From an uncultured Porticoccus sp. (GTDB lineage: Bacteria > Pseudomonadota > Gammaproteobacteria > Pseudomonadales > Porticoccaceae): a stretch of 43,682 nucleotides of DNA. The stretch covers positions 1 to 43,682 of the forward strand of contig CAJIZZ010000029.1 of NCBI GenBank assembly GCA_905181945.1. The letters are read 5' to 3'. The position numbers and the translations under genes are program-made. Shown here piece by piece: positions 29,483-37,745 of the stretch. Positions within the stretch are counted from its first letter, which is position 1. The number at the start of each line of letters is the position of its first letter. The notes beneath the pieces were generated by a model, which was not told where the DNA came from, did not search any database, and worked only from the letters and a program-made list of their open reading frames with translations.

Positions 29483-30787
29483 TCAAATCAATGACTCAAC
29501 CCTTATCCTGACGACATCACCCGCTATCACTTCTAGAGCCTGGATTTTTTCCACAGCCTTATCTAGATATTTCTCCAGAGTGCTATTAGTCAGAAGAATC
29601 AATTGAGCGTGATCCTTGCCTGCTGCAGGCTCTTTTTGAATCACAGCCTCAATACTTATATTTTCTTCACTCAAAGCCTTGGTGATTTGAGTCAGCACCC
29701 CCGGAACATCTAGAGCAGTAATCCTCATATAACTGGCAGTTTCTATCTCACTAATAGGCAGCACATTGATTTGCCTCAACTGATCCGACTGAAAGCCATA
29801 ATGTGGGGTACGCTGCTCTGGTCCAGCCCCCAATGTTCGAGCAATATCACAAATATCAGCAATTACTGCAGAAGCAGTTGCCTCGGCACCAGCTCCAGAG
29901 CCATAGTACATGCTAGGCCCAACTGCATTACCTTTGACTAATACTGCATTCATAACTCCATCTACATTAGCTATTAAACGCTTCTCAGGTATTAATGCTG
30001 GGTGGACACGTAATTCGATTGCGTCGTTTCTTTTTCTAGTCACGCCTAGGTGTTTAATTCGATATCCAAGCTGCTCGGCATATACGACGTCTTGGGGTTC
30101 AATTTTGGCAATTCCTTCAGTAAAAATCTTATCAAACTGTAAAGGGCACCCAAATGCCAAGGAGGCTAAAATAGCTAGTTTATGTGCTGCGTCGATACCC
30201 TCAACATCAAAGGTAGGGTCAGCTTCAGCATAACCAAGTTTTTGAGCTTCTTGCAAAACATCCATAAACTCACGATTCTTATCTCTAATTTCAGTCAAAA
30301 TGAAATTAGAAGTTCCATTAATTATTCCTACAATCCATTCAATATCATTAGCAATCAACCCCTCTCGAATAGCTTTCACGATCGGAATACCTCCAGCTAC
30401 TGCGGCTTCAAATGCAACGGTAACGCCTTTCTCTACAGCGGCGGCAAAAATTTCATTACCAGACTCAGCGATTAAAGCCTTGTTGGCAGTAACGACATGC
30501 TTCCCGTTAGCAATAGCTCTTAACACCAAATCCCTGGCAACTGTAGTTCCACCAATAAGCTCTACTAAAATATCAACATCAGGGTTATCTGCCACAGAGA
30601 ATATGTCTCGAGAGATGTCTATTCCTGTTAAATCACAATCCGCGTTATCACGTCTGGCTCCAACCTGGCACACAACAATCTCACGACCCACACGAGCGCT
30701 AATCTCTTTGAGATTTCGACTTAGCACATTAATTGTGCCGCTTCCTACAGTACCTAAACCACAAATACCGATATTTACAGAATTCAA
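29483..30787 (-). CDS. hom: Homoserine dehydrogenase
   Basis: Hom reduces aspartate semialdehyde to homoserine, the branch point to threonine and methionine. The 434-residue monofunctional enzyme begins MNSVNIGICGLGTVGSG (NAD(P)-binding fold), has ANKALIAESGNEIF, AAVAGGIPIVKAIREGL, GIINGTSNFILTEI and DPTFDVEGIDAAHKL, and ends with an ACT domain (about residues 350-430), probably for threonine feedback. It matches Pseudomonas Hom from the first residue, so the TTG start at 30787, with AGGG 8 nt upstream, looks right. It is not fused to aspartokinase. Confidence 0.96.
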   Translation of the reverse strand: MNSVNIGICGLGTVGSGTINVLSRNLKEISARVGREIVVCQVGARRDNADCDLTGIDISRDIFSVADNPDVDILVELIGGTTVARDLVLRAIANGKHVVTANKALIAESGNEIFAAAVEKGVTVAFEAAVAGGIPIVKAIREGLIANDIEWIVGIINGTSNFILTEIRDKNREFMDVLQEAQKLGYAEADPTFDVEGIDAAHKLAILASLAFGCPLQFDKIFTEGIAKIEPQDVVYAEQLGYRIKHLGVTRKRNDAIELRVHPALIPEKRLIANVDGVMNAVLVKGNAVGPSMYYGSGAGAEATASAVIADICDIARTLGAGPEQRTPHYGFQSDQLRQINVLPISEIETASYMRITALDVPGVLTQITKALSEENISIEAVIQKEPAAGKDHAQLILLTNSTLEKYLDKAVEKIQALEVIAGDVVRIRVESLI

Positions 30788-30855
30788 TGTATTCGCCCTG
30801 ATTTTAAAGTTAGTTTTTACGCCTAAAATAAAAAATAATCATCACAAGCATAGGT

Positions 30856-31005
30856 TCAATATAACGCTTTAACCTCTACATGAAAAACTAAGGGCTTGCG
30901 CCCAACAAGAGGTTCGCAACCATAATAGTCGGCAATGTAACTGTCAATGGTAGTGGCAAAGTTTAAGCACAAACTACTGAACCACCAATCCCCTAGGTTA
31001 CTCAA
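30856..31005 (-). CDS. Possible 49-residue ORF between dsbC and hom
   Basis: A short minus-strand frame opens at TTG 31005, overlaps the last two codons of dsbC (TTGAGTAA), and ends at TGA 30858-30856, before hom. The translation looks protein-like: LGDWWFSSLCLNFATTIDSY, then GCEPLVGRKPLVFHVEVKAL. There is no ATG and no clear ribosome site, although a purine run (GGGGA) abuts the TTG. It may be a small operon gene, a remnant of a dispersed repeat, or chance. I do not recognise a family. Confidence 0.3.
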   Translation of the reverse strand: MSNLGDWWFSSLCLNFATTIDSYIADYYGCEPLVGRKPLVFHVEVKALY

Positions 31006-31756
31006 TCCCCATGACTACCAATAGCTCTTTAGCCGGACGGTAGCCCATCAATAGCGTTCCATCCCCCAAAAGCATCGTAGGTGTGCCTGTAATACCTATT
31101 TCTTGACCGAGATCATATTGATCAGCAATAGGATTTTCGTTACAAATATTCTCAGGGATAGTTTCACGATTCTTTAAAGCTGACAATGCTTGTTTTTTAT
31201 CACTAGCGCACCAAGCAGAAGTCATTTTCTTATATGAGTCAGAACCAATACCCGCTCTCGGGAAGGCCAGATACCTGACCTCTACGCCCCGCGCAGAAAG
31301 GTCAGGCAAGGTTTCATTATGAAATTTTCGACAAAAATGGCAATCCACATCAGTAAAAACATAAAGGATTACTTTAGTCTTGCCTGTTAATGAAGGAAAT
31401 ATGATCACATCATCCAAGGGAATAACATCCATTTTATTTTTACGCATCTCTGTAATATGTTGAGCTACAACAGGTACAAACTCTCCGGGCCGAGCATGGT
31501 ACATCTCTCCCGCTATTGCATATTCTCCTGCTTCTCCGACATAAAGAAACTGTGTAGTATTAACTCTAATCAGATAAAGGCCTTGAATTTGTGTCTTTTC
31601 TACATTTCCAAAGTTTAAATCTGGGCGAGATGCTTTAAGTGTATCTGTAATTTTTTTAGCAACCTCCACAGACACACCTTCGGCAGCTACTGGTATAGCA
31701 AAACATAGTAGGCAAAATGCCACCAAAATATAGGATCTTATTGTTAACAAATTCAT
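30998..31756 (-). CDS. dsbC: Thiol:disulfide interchange protein DsbC
   Basis: DsbC is the periplasmic disulfide isomerase. The start is ATG 31756 (252 residues), chosen because it gives a signal peptide (MNLLTIRSYILVAFCLLCFA, cleavage near VAA-EG); the frame extends upstream into xerD. Visible parts are the N-terminal dimerisation domain, the thioredoxin-like domain with active site C139-H-F-C142, a second Cys pair (AWCASD and ENICNEN) typical of DsbC, and the cis-proline loop GITGTPTM. It follows xerD by 37 bp, the usual gammaproteobacterial neighbour. Confidence 0.94.
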   Translation of the reverse strand: MNLLTIRSYILVAFCLLCFAIPVAAEGVSVEVAKKITDTLKASRPDLNFGNVEKTQIQGLYLIRVNTTQFLYVGEAGEYAIAGEMYHARPGEFVPVVAQHITEMRKNKMDVIPLDDVIIFPSLTGKTKVILYVFTDVDCHFCRKFHNETLPDLSARGVEVRYLAFPRAGIGSDSYKKMTSAWCASDKKQALSALKNRETIPENICNENPIADQYDLGQEIGITGTPTMLLGDGTLLMGYRPAKELLVVMGIE

Positions 31757-31793
31757 ATTTTCTTCACCATAAATATTTATTTTTTTGTGCAGT

Positions 31794-32699
31794 CTAGCCC
31801 CTAGGGTGATGCTCGGCATGCAACGCTTTCATGCGACTATTAGCTACATGAGTATAGATTTGGGTGGTCGAAAGATCACTATGCCCCAACAATAATTGAA
31901 CCACTCTGAGATCAGCACCATGGTTTAATAAATGAGTTGCAAAAGCATGGCGGAGTGTATGTGGTGAAATAGGCTTTTCTATTCCTGCATCTTTAGCATG
32001 CCGCTTCAATCGATGCCAAAACGTTTGTCGTGTCATCTGTTGAGCTCTAGTGCTAACAAATAGAACATCACTTTGAACCTGATTTAACAACATGGGTCTT
32101 GAACACTTAAGATACCTGTCCAGCCAACTCATTGCTTCTTCCCCTAAAGGCACAAGTCTTTCTTTGCTGCCTTTACCAAATACCCTGACAACTCCTTGAC
32201 GTAAATTTATCTCATGTAACCTTAAGCTTATCAGCTCTGTTATCCTCAACCCAGAAGCATAAAGAACTTCTAGCATAGTTCTGTCGCGTAACCCCAAAAT
32301 ATCTTCAACATTTGGAGTGGCTAGTAATATTTCGATATCATCTTCAGACAAGCTCTTAGGAAGTGGGCGCCCTAATTTTGGATTACCCACTAACGCTGTA
32401 GGGTCTATTTGTATCTTTTTTTCTCGTAAAAAGTGGCGATAAAATCCGCGCAAACATGACAATTGCCTTGCTGTGGTTCTTGCAGATAAGCCTTGCTCAA
32501 AGCGATGCGATAGAAATATTTGTAAGTTTTGGCGCACAACTGCTAGCAGTTTGATGCCTTGAGGATCGAGCCATTTAGCAAAGCTCCTCAAATCACGACC
32601 ATAAGATTCCAGACTATTTCGACTTAACCCTTTTTCCATCCATATGGAATCAAGGTAGCTATCAATAAGAAGCTGATTGGCATTGCTAATAACAGTCAT
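31794..32699 (-). CDS. xerD: Tyrosine recombinase XerD
   Basis: XerD works with XerC at dif to resolve chromosome dimers. The 301-residue protein has the N-terminal core-binding domain (LIDSYLDSIWMEKGLSRNSL) and the catalytic residues in order: Arg in YASGLRITELISL, Lys in FGKGSKERLVPLG, His and Arg in SPHTLRHAFATHLL, His in LLGHSDLSTTQIY, and the nucleophile Tyr in IYTHV. Its place between rplS and dsbC shows that it is the housekeeping enzyme and not a phage integrase. Confidence 0.96.
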   Translation of the reverse strand: MTVISNANQLLIDSYLDSIWMEKGLSRNSLESYGRDLRSFAKWLDPQGIKLLAVVRQNLQIFLSHRFEQGLSARTTARQLSCLRGFYRHFLREKKIQIDPTALVGNPKLGRPLPKSLSEDDIEILLATPNVEDILGLRDRTMLEVLYASGLRITELISLRLHEINLRQGVVRVFGKGSKERLVPLGEEAMSWLDRYLKCSRPMLLNQVQSDVLFVSTRAQQMTRQTFWHRLKRHAKDAGIEKPISPHTLRHAFATHLLNHGADLRVVQLLLGHSDLSTTQIYTHVANSRMKALHAEHHPRG

Positions 32700-32810
32700 A
32701 TTTTATTCTAAATACCCGAAACTTCAGCACTGAGCACAATAGTACATATTACAACCTATAGTGCTCAAGAGGCTACTCCGTCAACTGATATCTCAATAAT
32801 TTTATTCAAC

Positions 32811-32845
32811 AAAAAAGGCGCTAGCAAATAGCACCTTTCTTTTTG
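32811..32845 (-). terminator. Intrinsic terminator of the rpsP-rimM-trmD-rplS operon
   Basis: On the minus strand AAAGGTGCTA, loop TTTGC and TAGCGCCTTT form a 10-bp stem with one G-T wobble, followed by TTTT. It lies about 40 bp after the rplS stop and before xerD. The opposite strand also has a T-rich side, but no gene reads towards it. Confidence 0.82.
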
Positions 32846-32877
32846 AGCCAACCTTGCTCACGAGAGCTAAGTTATAT

Positions 32878-33234
32878 TTAGCCTAATTTTTCTTTAATAC
32901 GCGCCTTACGACCTGACAGTTCACGTAGGTAATATAACTTAGCTTGTCGCACATCCCCACGACGAGAGACAGCTATACTTTCAACCTGCGGACTATAGGT
33001 TTGAAAAGTACGCTCCACGCCAATACCGTTTGATATCTTACGCACAGTAAAGGCAGAATTGAGGGCACGATTGCGTTTAGCAATCACAACACCTTCAAAA
33101 GCCTGAAGGCGCTCACGCGTACCTTCGATAACCTTCACCTGCACCACAACAGTATCACCAGGTGAAAATTGCGGGAGTTCTTTACCCATCTGTTCCGCTT
33201 CGATTGCTGCTATAATTGAATTTTTACCGCTCAT
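32878..33234 (-). CDS. rplS: Ribosomal protein L19
   Basis: L19 is a 50S protein at the interface with the 30S subunit. The 118 residues include the family blocks [51 protein letters not shown] and [23 protein letters not shown] 33234 has a GGAG site 7 nt upstream. It is the last gene of the rpsP operon, 75 bp after trmD, and is followed by a strong terminator. Confidence 0.97.
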   Translation of the reverse strand: MSGKNSIIAAIEAEQMGKELPQFSPGDTVVVQVKVIEGTRERLQAFEGVVIAKRNRALNSAFTVRKISNGIGVERTFQTYSPQVESIAVSRRGDVRQAKLYYLRELSGRKARIKEKLG

Positions 33235-33309
33235 GGTTTGCTCCTCAGCTTTTATAATTTGGTGCTATTCACCTTTTTTTGAGTAGCGTCGAACAGAGAG
33301 GAAAGCAAC

Positions 33310-34074
33310 CTACTTGCTTTCGTCAGTCGACTCTTCTGAAACACTATGTTTAGCTAGACTATCAAGTATTTCTTGTTGCTCTTCATTAAGCGTCATACCT
33401 TCTAACAAGTCTGGTCGTCTCTGCCAAGTTCGTTTTAGTGACTCTCTTAGCCGCCATTGCTTAATATCTTTATGGTTTCCTGACAATAATACATCCGGAA
33501 CTTTCAAATTTTCGTAACATTCAGGTCTCGTGTAGTGAGGGTGATCCAGTAAACCCTCTGAGAATGAATCCTGCTGTGCAGACTCTTCATGACCTAGGGC
33601 TCCAGGAAGCTGACGCACTATTGTATCCATTATCACCATAGCAGCCAACTCTCCACCGCTAAGCACGTAGTCACCAATAGACCATTCTTCATCAACTTCT
33701 AGCTCAATCAACCTCTCGTCTACACCTTCATATCGCCCAGCGATCAATATAAGATTCTGATCGACAACCAATGACTTTGCACCCTCTTGGTCTAACACCC
33801 TTCCTTGAGGAGATAAGTAAATAACCTTAGCTTCACCTCCTATCCACTCTCGTGCTTCTCTGATTGATTGACGCAATGGCCCAACCATAAAAACCATTCC
33901 GGGGCCGCCACCATATGGCCTATGGTCTACCGTCTGATGGCGATCAACAGTATGCGTTCTGGGGTTGAACGTCTCAACATCAACAAGACCAAGTTTAACA
34001 GCGCGGCCACTTACACCATAATTAAGTACCGCATCAAACATTTCAGGAAATAGCGTGACCAAAGCTATCTTCAT
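33310..34074 (-). CDS. trmD: tRNA (guanine-37-N1)-methyltransferase
   Basis: TrmD makes m1G37 next to the anticodon and so prevents +1 frameshifting. The 254-residue SPOUT enzyme begins [20 protein letters not shown] and contains the substrate segment [12 protein letters not shown], the trefoil-knot SAM site ([41 protein letters not shown]), and the C-terminal [12 protein letters not shown]. It is in the standard order after rimM (52 bp) and before rplS. Confidence 0.97.
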   Translation of the reverse strand: MKIALVTLFPEMFDAVLNYGVSGRAVKLGLVDVETFNPRTHTVDRHQTVDHRPYGGGPGMVFMVGPLRQSIREAREWIGGEAKVIYLSPQGRVLDQEGAKSLVVDQNLILIAGRYEGVDERLIELEVDEEWSIGDYVLSGGELAAMVIMDTIVRQLPGALGHEESAQQDSFSEGLLDHPHYTRPECYENLKVPDVLLSGNHKDIKQWRLRESLKRTWQRRPDLLEGMTLNEEQQEILDSLAKHSVSEESTDESK

Positions 34075-34126
34075 TGCCGCGCCCCCATGACTTATTTGAT
34101 GACTCCAGCGTTCTACTTAAGTGCTT

Positions 34127-34693
34127 TTAAAATTCAGCATCCCAGTCCACTTCAATCTTTTTAGAAATAAGATTTACAGTCAAAACAACCTGCTTCGTGT
34201 AAGGGATCAGCCTCTCTTTAAAGTCCAAGCTATCGATATCACCTTTTACCTCAAGCACGTCATTTGCACCGGTTTCCATTAAACCGGCCACAACACCGAG
34301 ATCAATTCCGTCTTGAATTGAGATAACTCTCAATCCTTCAAGTTGATGCCAATAATACTCATTTGAATCTAATTCCGGAAACTCTGATCGCTCTACTGCA
34401 ATATTTTTTTGGCATAACTCTTGTCGAGCAATATCTCTATCATCAAAATCTAATATTTGAACAATCAAATTTTGACTTGCCACCTTGTACTGGACAACTT
34501 GAATCTCTTTCCAGCCTTGATCTGTTTGTAGCCACCAAGGCTTATAGTCAAAAATATTTTCTGGTTCATCAGTATATGGATGAATTTTAACCCATCCTTT
34601 AACGCCATGAATAGTTGTGATTCGCGCCACCACCACAAGATCTGGCGGGCTAGATGGCCCTGAAACAACAGATATCCGGCTCACTTCAGTCAA
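34127..34693 (-). CDS. rimM: 16S rRNA processing / 30S maturation factor RimM
   Basis: RimM helps mature the 30S head and binds S19. The 188-residue protein shows the N-terminal RimM domain (LVVVARITTIHGVKGWVKIH) and the C-terminal PRC-barrel part (YYWHQLEGLRVISIQDGIDL, then LMETGANDVLEVKGD and LIPYTKQVVLTVNL, ending DWDAEF). The frame has no suitable ATG; TTG 34693 is the chosen start, 15 nt after the rpsP stop. A GTG three codons later is an alternative. It lies between rpsP and trmD, as usual. Confidence 0.94.
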   Translation of the reverse strand: MTEVSRISVVSGPSSPPDLVVVARITTIHGVKGWVKIHPYTDEPENIFDYKPWWLQTDQGWKEIQVVQYKVASQNLIVQILDFDDRDIARQELCQKNIAVERSEFPELDSNEYYWHQLEGLRVISIQDGIDLGVVAGLMETGANDVLEVKGDIDSLDFKERLIPYTKQVVLTVNLISKKIEVDWDAEF

Positions 34694-34708
34694 AAAGTCT
34701 TATCAGCA

Positions 34709-34954
34709 TCAGGCTGCAGCAGATTCTTTTATCAAGCGAGAAACGCGATCACTCATACCTGCACCGAGTCCAACCCAGTGCTGAACTCGATCAGCGTCTA
34801 CGCGGAGACGCTCTTCCTGTCCTCGTGCCACAGGATTAAAGAATCCAATTCTTTCTATATACTTACTATCACGCGCCCGACGACTGTCAGTAACATGAAT
34901 ATGATAAAAAGGGCGTTTTTTGGAGCCCCCACGAGCTAAACGAATTGTTACCAT
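34709..34954 (-). CDS. rpsP: Ribosomal protein S16
   Basis: S16 is a small 30S protein needed for assembly of the body. The 81-residue product begins [19 protein letters not shown] and continues with [20 protein letters not shown] and an alanine-ending C-terminus. It is the first gene of the rpsP-rimM-trmD-rplS operon, 179 bp downstream of ffh, with a long AT-rich leader. Confidence 0.97.
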   Translation of the reverse strand: MVTIRLARGGSKKRPFYHIHVTDSRRARDSKYIERIGFFNPVARGQEERLRVDADRVQHWVGLGAGMSDRVSRLIKESAAA

Positions 34955-34997
34955 GAAGCTTCTCTTTTTATTAACTATTTCAACTTACCGGCCATGA

Positions 34998-35064
34998 ATT
35001 GCATTATTAAAATATAATCAAATGCAATGCAAAAACCGAGGATATTCAAAGGCGCGAAATTATA
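34998..35064 (-). promoter_or_regulatory. rpsP leader: candidate -10 box and inverted repeat
   Basis: On the minus strand TATAAT lies at 35064-35059, about 105 nt before the rpsP ATG, with no good -35 match. The leader downstream holds an 8-bp perfect inverted repeat (arms 34998-35005 and 35021-35028, ATTGCATT/AATGCAAT). The fold is AT-rich and may be weak. This supports separate transcription of the rpsP operon after ffh. Confidence 0.33.
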
Positions 35065-35133
35065 ACCAAAAGATCTCAGCGAGTACAGTTTTAGCTTAAC
35101 CTGCGAAAAATAAACAGATCTATCAAGCTGTTA

Positions 35134-36531
35134 TCAGAAAGGACTTTTTCCGCTCCCCCCCGGAAAAATACCTCCTCCAGGCGAGGGCATACCTCCAGAC
35201 ATTCCCTGCATCATTCGCTGCAACCCTTTACCTTTCATTTTTTTCATCATCATCCCCATCTGCTTGTGCTGCTTTAACAAACGGTTTAGGTCTTGAAGCG
35301 TTGTACCGGAACCTTGAGTAATTCGGCGTTTACGAGAACCATTTAAAATTTCTGGCTTACTACGCTCCAGAGAGGTCATTGAATCAATAATAAATTCCAT
35401 TCGAGAGAAATTTTCTGCCATATCTGGTTTTGTGGGCATTTGCGGCATATTTCCCAGCCCAGGCAATTTCTCCATCATTCCCGATAGTCCACCCATATTT
35501 TTCATTTGCTGCAACTGATCCTTTAAATCATTTAAATCAAATCTTTTGCCCTGTGAAACTTTCTTTGCTAGCTGCTCTGCTTTTTTATGATCAACCTTCT
35601 GCTCAACCTCTTCGATCAGCGACATAACATCGCCCATTCCGAGTATGCGAGATGCTATTCGCTCTGGATAAAAAGGCTCTAGTGCGTCTGTTTTTTCTCC
35701 AGTCCCTAAAAATTTGATTGGTTTTCCTGTCACCTGCCGGACAGAAAGCGCCGCGCCGCCACGAGCATCTCCATCTATTTTGGTAAGAATAATCCCAGTT
35801 AAAGGCAAAGCATCGCTAAAGGCTTTGGCGGTAACAACTGCATCCTGTCCAATCATAGCGTCAACGACAAATAGTGTTTCTACTGGATTAACTGCTGCAT
35901 GTATGCACTGAATTTCATCCATCAAATCACTATCAACGTGAAGACGTCCGGCTGTATCAATTAGCAGGACATCCATAAACTTTATCTTGGCAGATTTAAG
36001 GGCGCCCGAAACAATATCGACAGGGTTTTGCGAGGGCTCGCTGGGATAGAAATCAATACCGACTTCATTCGCTAATACCTCTAGCTGCTTTATTGCGGCC
36101 GGCCGATAAATATCGGCACTTACAACCATCACTTTTTTCTTTTTCTGCTCGACGAAAAATTTTGCCAGTTTTGCAACAGAAGTAGTTTTACCAGCCCCTT
36201 GTAAACCGGCCACCAAAACAACAGCTGGGGCTTGGGCAGCAAGATTCAGCTCCTCGTTGCTATCGCCCATCACATGCTCTAGCTCAGCTTGAACAATTTT
36301 TAAGAGCTGCTGACTCGGGGTAAGGCTCTTAGCGACATCTTGCCCTAGAGCGCGCTGTTTGACGGCTTCAACAAAGTTTTTTACTACTGGTAAAGCAACA
36401 TCTGCCTCAAGAAGGGCCATTCGAACTTCTTTTAACGTAGCCTGAATATTTTCTTCAGTAAGATTTGCTTTGCCGGAAATTTTTTTAAAGGAGCTAGCTA
36501 AGCGATTGCTAAGATTCTCAAAAATTGCCAT
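35134..36531 (-). CDS. ffh: Signal recognition particle protein Ffh
   Basis: Ffh binds 4.5S RNA and signal sequences of membrane proteins and guides ribosomes to the membrane with FtsY. The 465 residues form an N domain (MAIFENLSNRLASSFKKISG), a GTPase domain (GLQGAGKTTSVAKLA, IDTAGR, TKIDGDARGG, GTGEKTDALEPF), and a methionine-rich M domain (MKNMGGLSGMMEKLPGLGNM) with a glycine-rich tail. It is upstream of rpsP on the same strand and divergent from the ypjD-like gene. Confidence 0.97.
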   Translation of the reverse strand: MAIFENLSNRLASSFKKISGKANLTEENIQATLKEVRMALLEADVALPVVKNFVEAVKQRALGQDVAKSLTPSQQLLKIVQAELEHVMGDSNEELNLAAQAPAVVLVAGLQGAGKTTSVAKLAKFFVEQKKKKVMVVSADIYRPAAIKQLEVLANEVGIDFYPSEPSQNPVDIVSGALKSAKIKFMDVLLIDTAGRLHVDSDLMDEIQCIHAAVNPVETLFVVDAMIGQDAVVTAKAFSDALPLTGIILTKIDGDARGGAALSVRQVTGKPIKFLGTGEKTDALEPFYPERIASRILGMGDVMSLIEEVEQKVDHKKAEQLAKKVSQGKRFDLNDLKDQLQQMKNMGGLSGMMEKLPGLGNMPQMPTKPDMAENFSRMEFIIDSMTSLERSKPEILNGSRKRRITQGSGTTLQDLNRLLKQHKQMGMMMKKMKGKGLQRMMQGMSGGMPSPGGGIFPGGSGKSPF

Positions 36532-36771
36532 AGTCAGTTTTCCATCATAGGGTTAATCAATTGGGTTCTTTTTTATCATATCTTAAATATTTTTACGTAT
36601 AGCCTCGATAAACCTTATCTAAATTTTTGTAATTTATATTGCCATTCAGTTTCTTGGGCCAAGTTCCTGCAAAATGTATTCAGAGTTTTTTCTACTAGTC
36701 CTCAGGGTCTTTTTTTTAAAACTAACAGGCGTGCACCAGTCCTTTTCGCTGAACCATATCTGTGGCACACT

Positions 36772-36800
36772 TTGATATTATTGTAACACCGACATAAATA
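36772..36800 (+). promoter_or_regulatory. Candidate promoter of the ypjD-like gene
   Basis: TTGATA (36772-36777) and TAAATA (36795-36800) are 17 nt apart and end about 20 nt before the ATG. The -35 match is good and the -10 match is weak. The divergent ffh side (36532-36771) has a TATGAT on the minus strand at 36580-36575, also without a good -35. Confidence 0.3.
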
Positions 36801-36820
36801 ACAAAAGAACAAAACATACT

Positions 36821-37612
36821 ATGTTTACCGCTACCGCTTCAATTGCACTTTATCTGATCTCAAGCTTTTATCTGGCTTTACAGCTTAGCAAGGGCGGAGC
36901 ACAAAGAACTACTGTTTTCTTCTTAATCGCAACTTTAGCTATAGCTGCCAATGGCTACGCAAGCTTCCAATGGCTTATCACTGATCAAGGAATAAACTTT
37001 GGCCTACTCCCGATGACAACTGTCATTGCGTTTACAGTTAATTTCATTGTGCTAGGTAGTCGCCATCGAAAACAGCTCCAAAATTTGTTTTTGGTTTTAT
37101 TTCCCCTAAGCGCGCTAATAATTTTTTTGGCTATGACGGCCAAGGATGCTGAAATAACCTCTTCTGAAGTTTCAATCCAGATGGGCTTTCATGTCTTGAC
37201 TTCAATTTTATCATACAGTTTACTGACCCTTGCCGCCTTTCAGGCATTATTTTTATCTCTTCAAGAATGGAGATTGCGCCATAAGCATTTTGGAATTTTT
37301 TCACAAATTTTTCCGTCCATTCAGACAATGGAGTCTCTCTTATTTGAAGCACTCTGGGTTGGTTTTGGCTTATTGACGCTATCGCTAGCAACAGGTTTGA
37401 TATTTTTTGAAGATTTCTTTGCACAGCATCTTGCTCATAAAACATTTTTCTCGATTTTTTCTTGGATATTTTTTGCTATTTTGCTTTGGGGTAGGCACAC
37501 ACAAGGCTGGAGAGGAAAAACTGCCGTACGCTGGACGCTGTCTGGATTCATCACCTTAGCTGTTGCTTACTGGGGCACCAAATTCGTTTTAGAGGTACTG
37601 CTTTCCAGCTAA
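36821..37612 (+). CDS. ypjD: CcsA/YpjD-like inner-membrane protein
   Basis: This 263-residue protein has about eight membrane helices and the ending RHTQGWRGKTAVRWTLSGF then GTKFVLEVL, which matches E. coli YpjD, a member of the cytochrome c assembly (CcsA/CcmC) superfamily. A true haem-handling WWD-type motif is not evident, so a cytochrome c assembly role should not be assumed. Its location next to ffh and followed by a CorB-like gene is a conserved gammaproteobacterial arrangement. Confidence 0.85.
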   Translation: MFTATASIALYLISSFYLALQLSKGGAQRTTVFFLIATLAIAANGYASFQWLITDQGINFGLLPMTTVIAFTVNFIVLGSRHRKQLQNLFLVLFPLSALIIFLAMTAKDAEITSSEVSIQMGFHVLTSILSYSLLTLAAFQALFLSLQEWRLRHKHFGIFSQIFPSIQTMESLLFEALWVGFGLLTLSLATGLIFFEDFFAQHLAHKTFFSIFSWIFFAILLWGRHTQGWRGKTAVRWTLSGFITLAVAYWGTKFVLEVLLSS

Positions 37613-37745
37613 CTAATTAATACAGTTTATAAAAATAAACGTCTCAATCATCAATAACATTATTGATATATCCATAGAATGCTTGCCAATCTGCGCAAAA
37701 ATCTTCAACATACATCCTCTATAAGAAAAAAAGGTTCCACATTCT

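Noticed and set aside
31794-32699. Tyrosine recombinase as a sign of a mobile element
   Set aside because: Sequence and the rplS-xerD-dsbC context identify housekeeping XerD; no attachment sites or phage genes are nearby.
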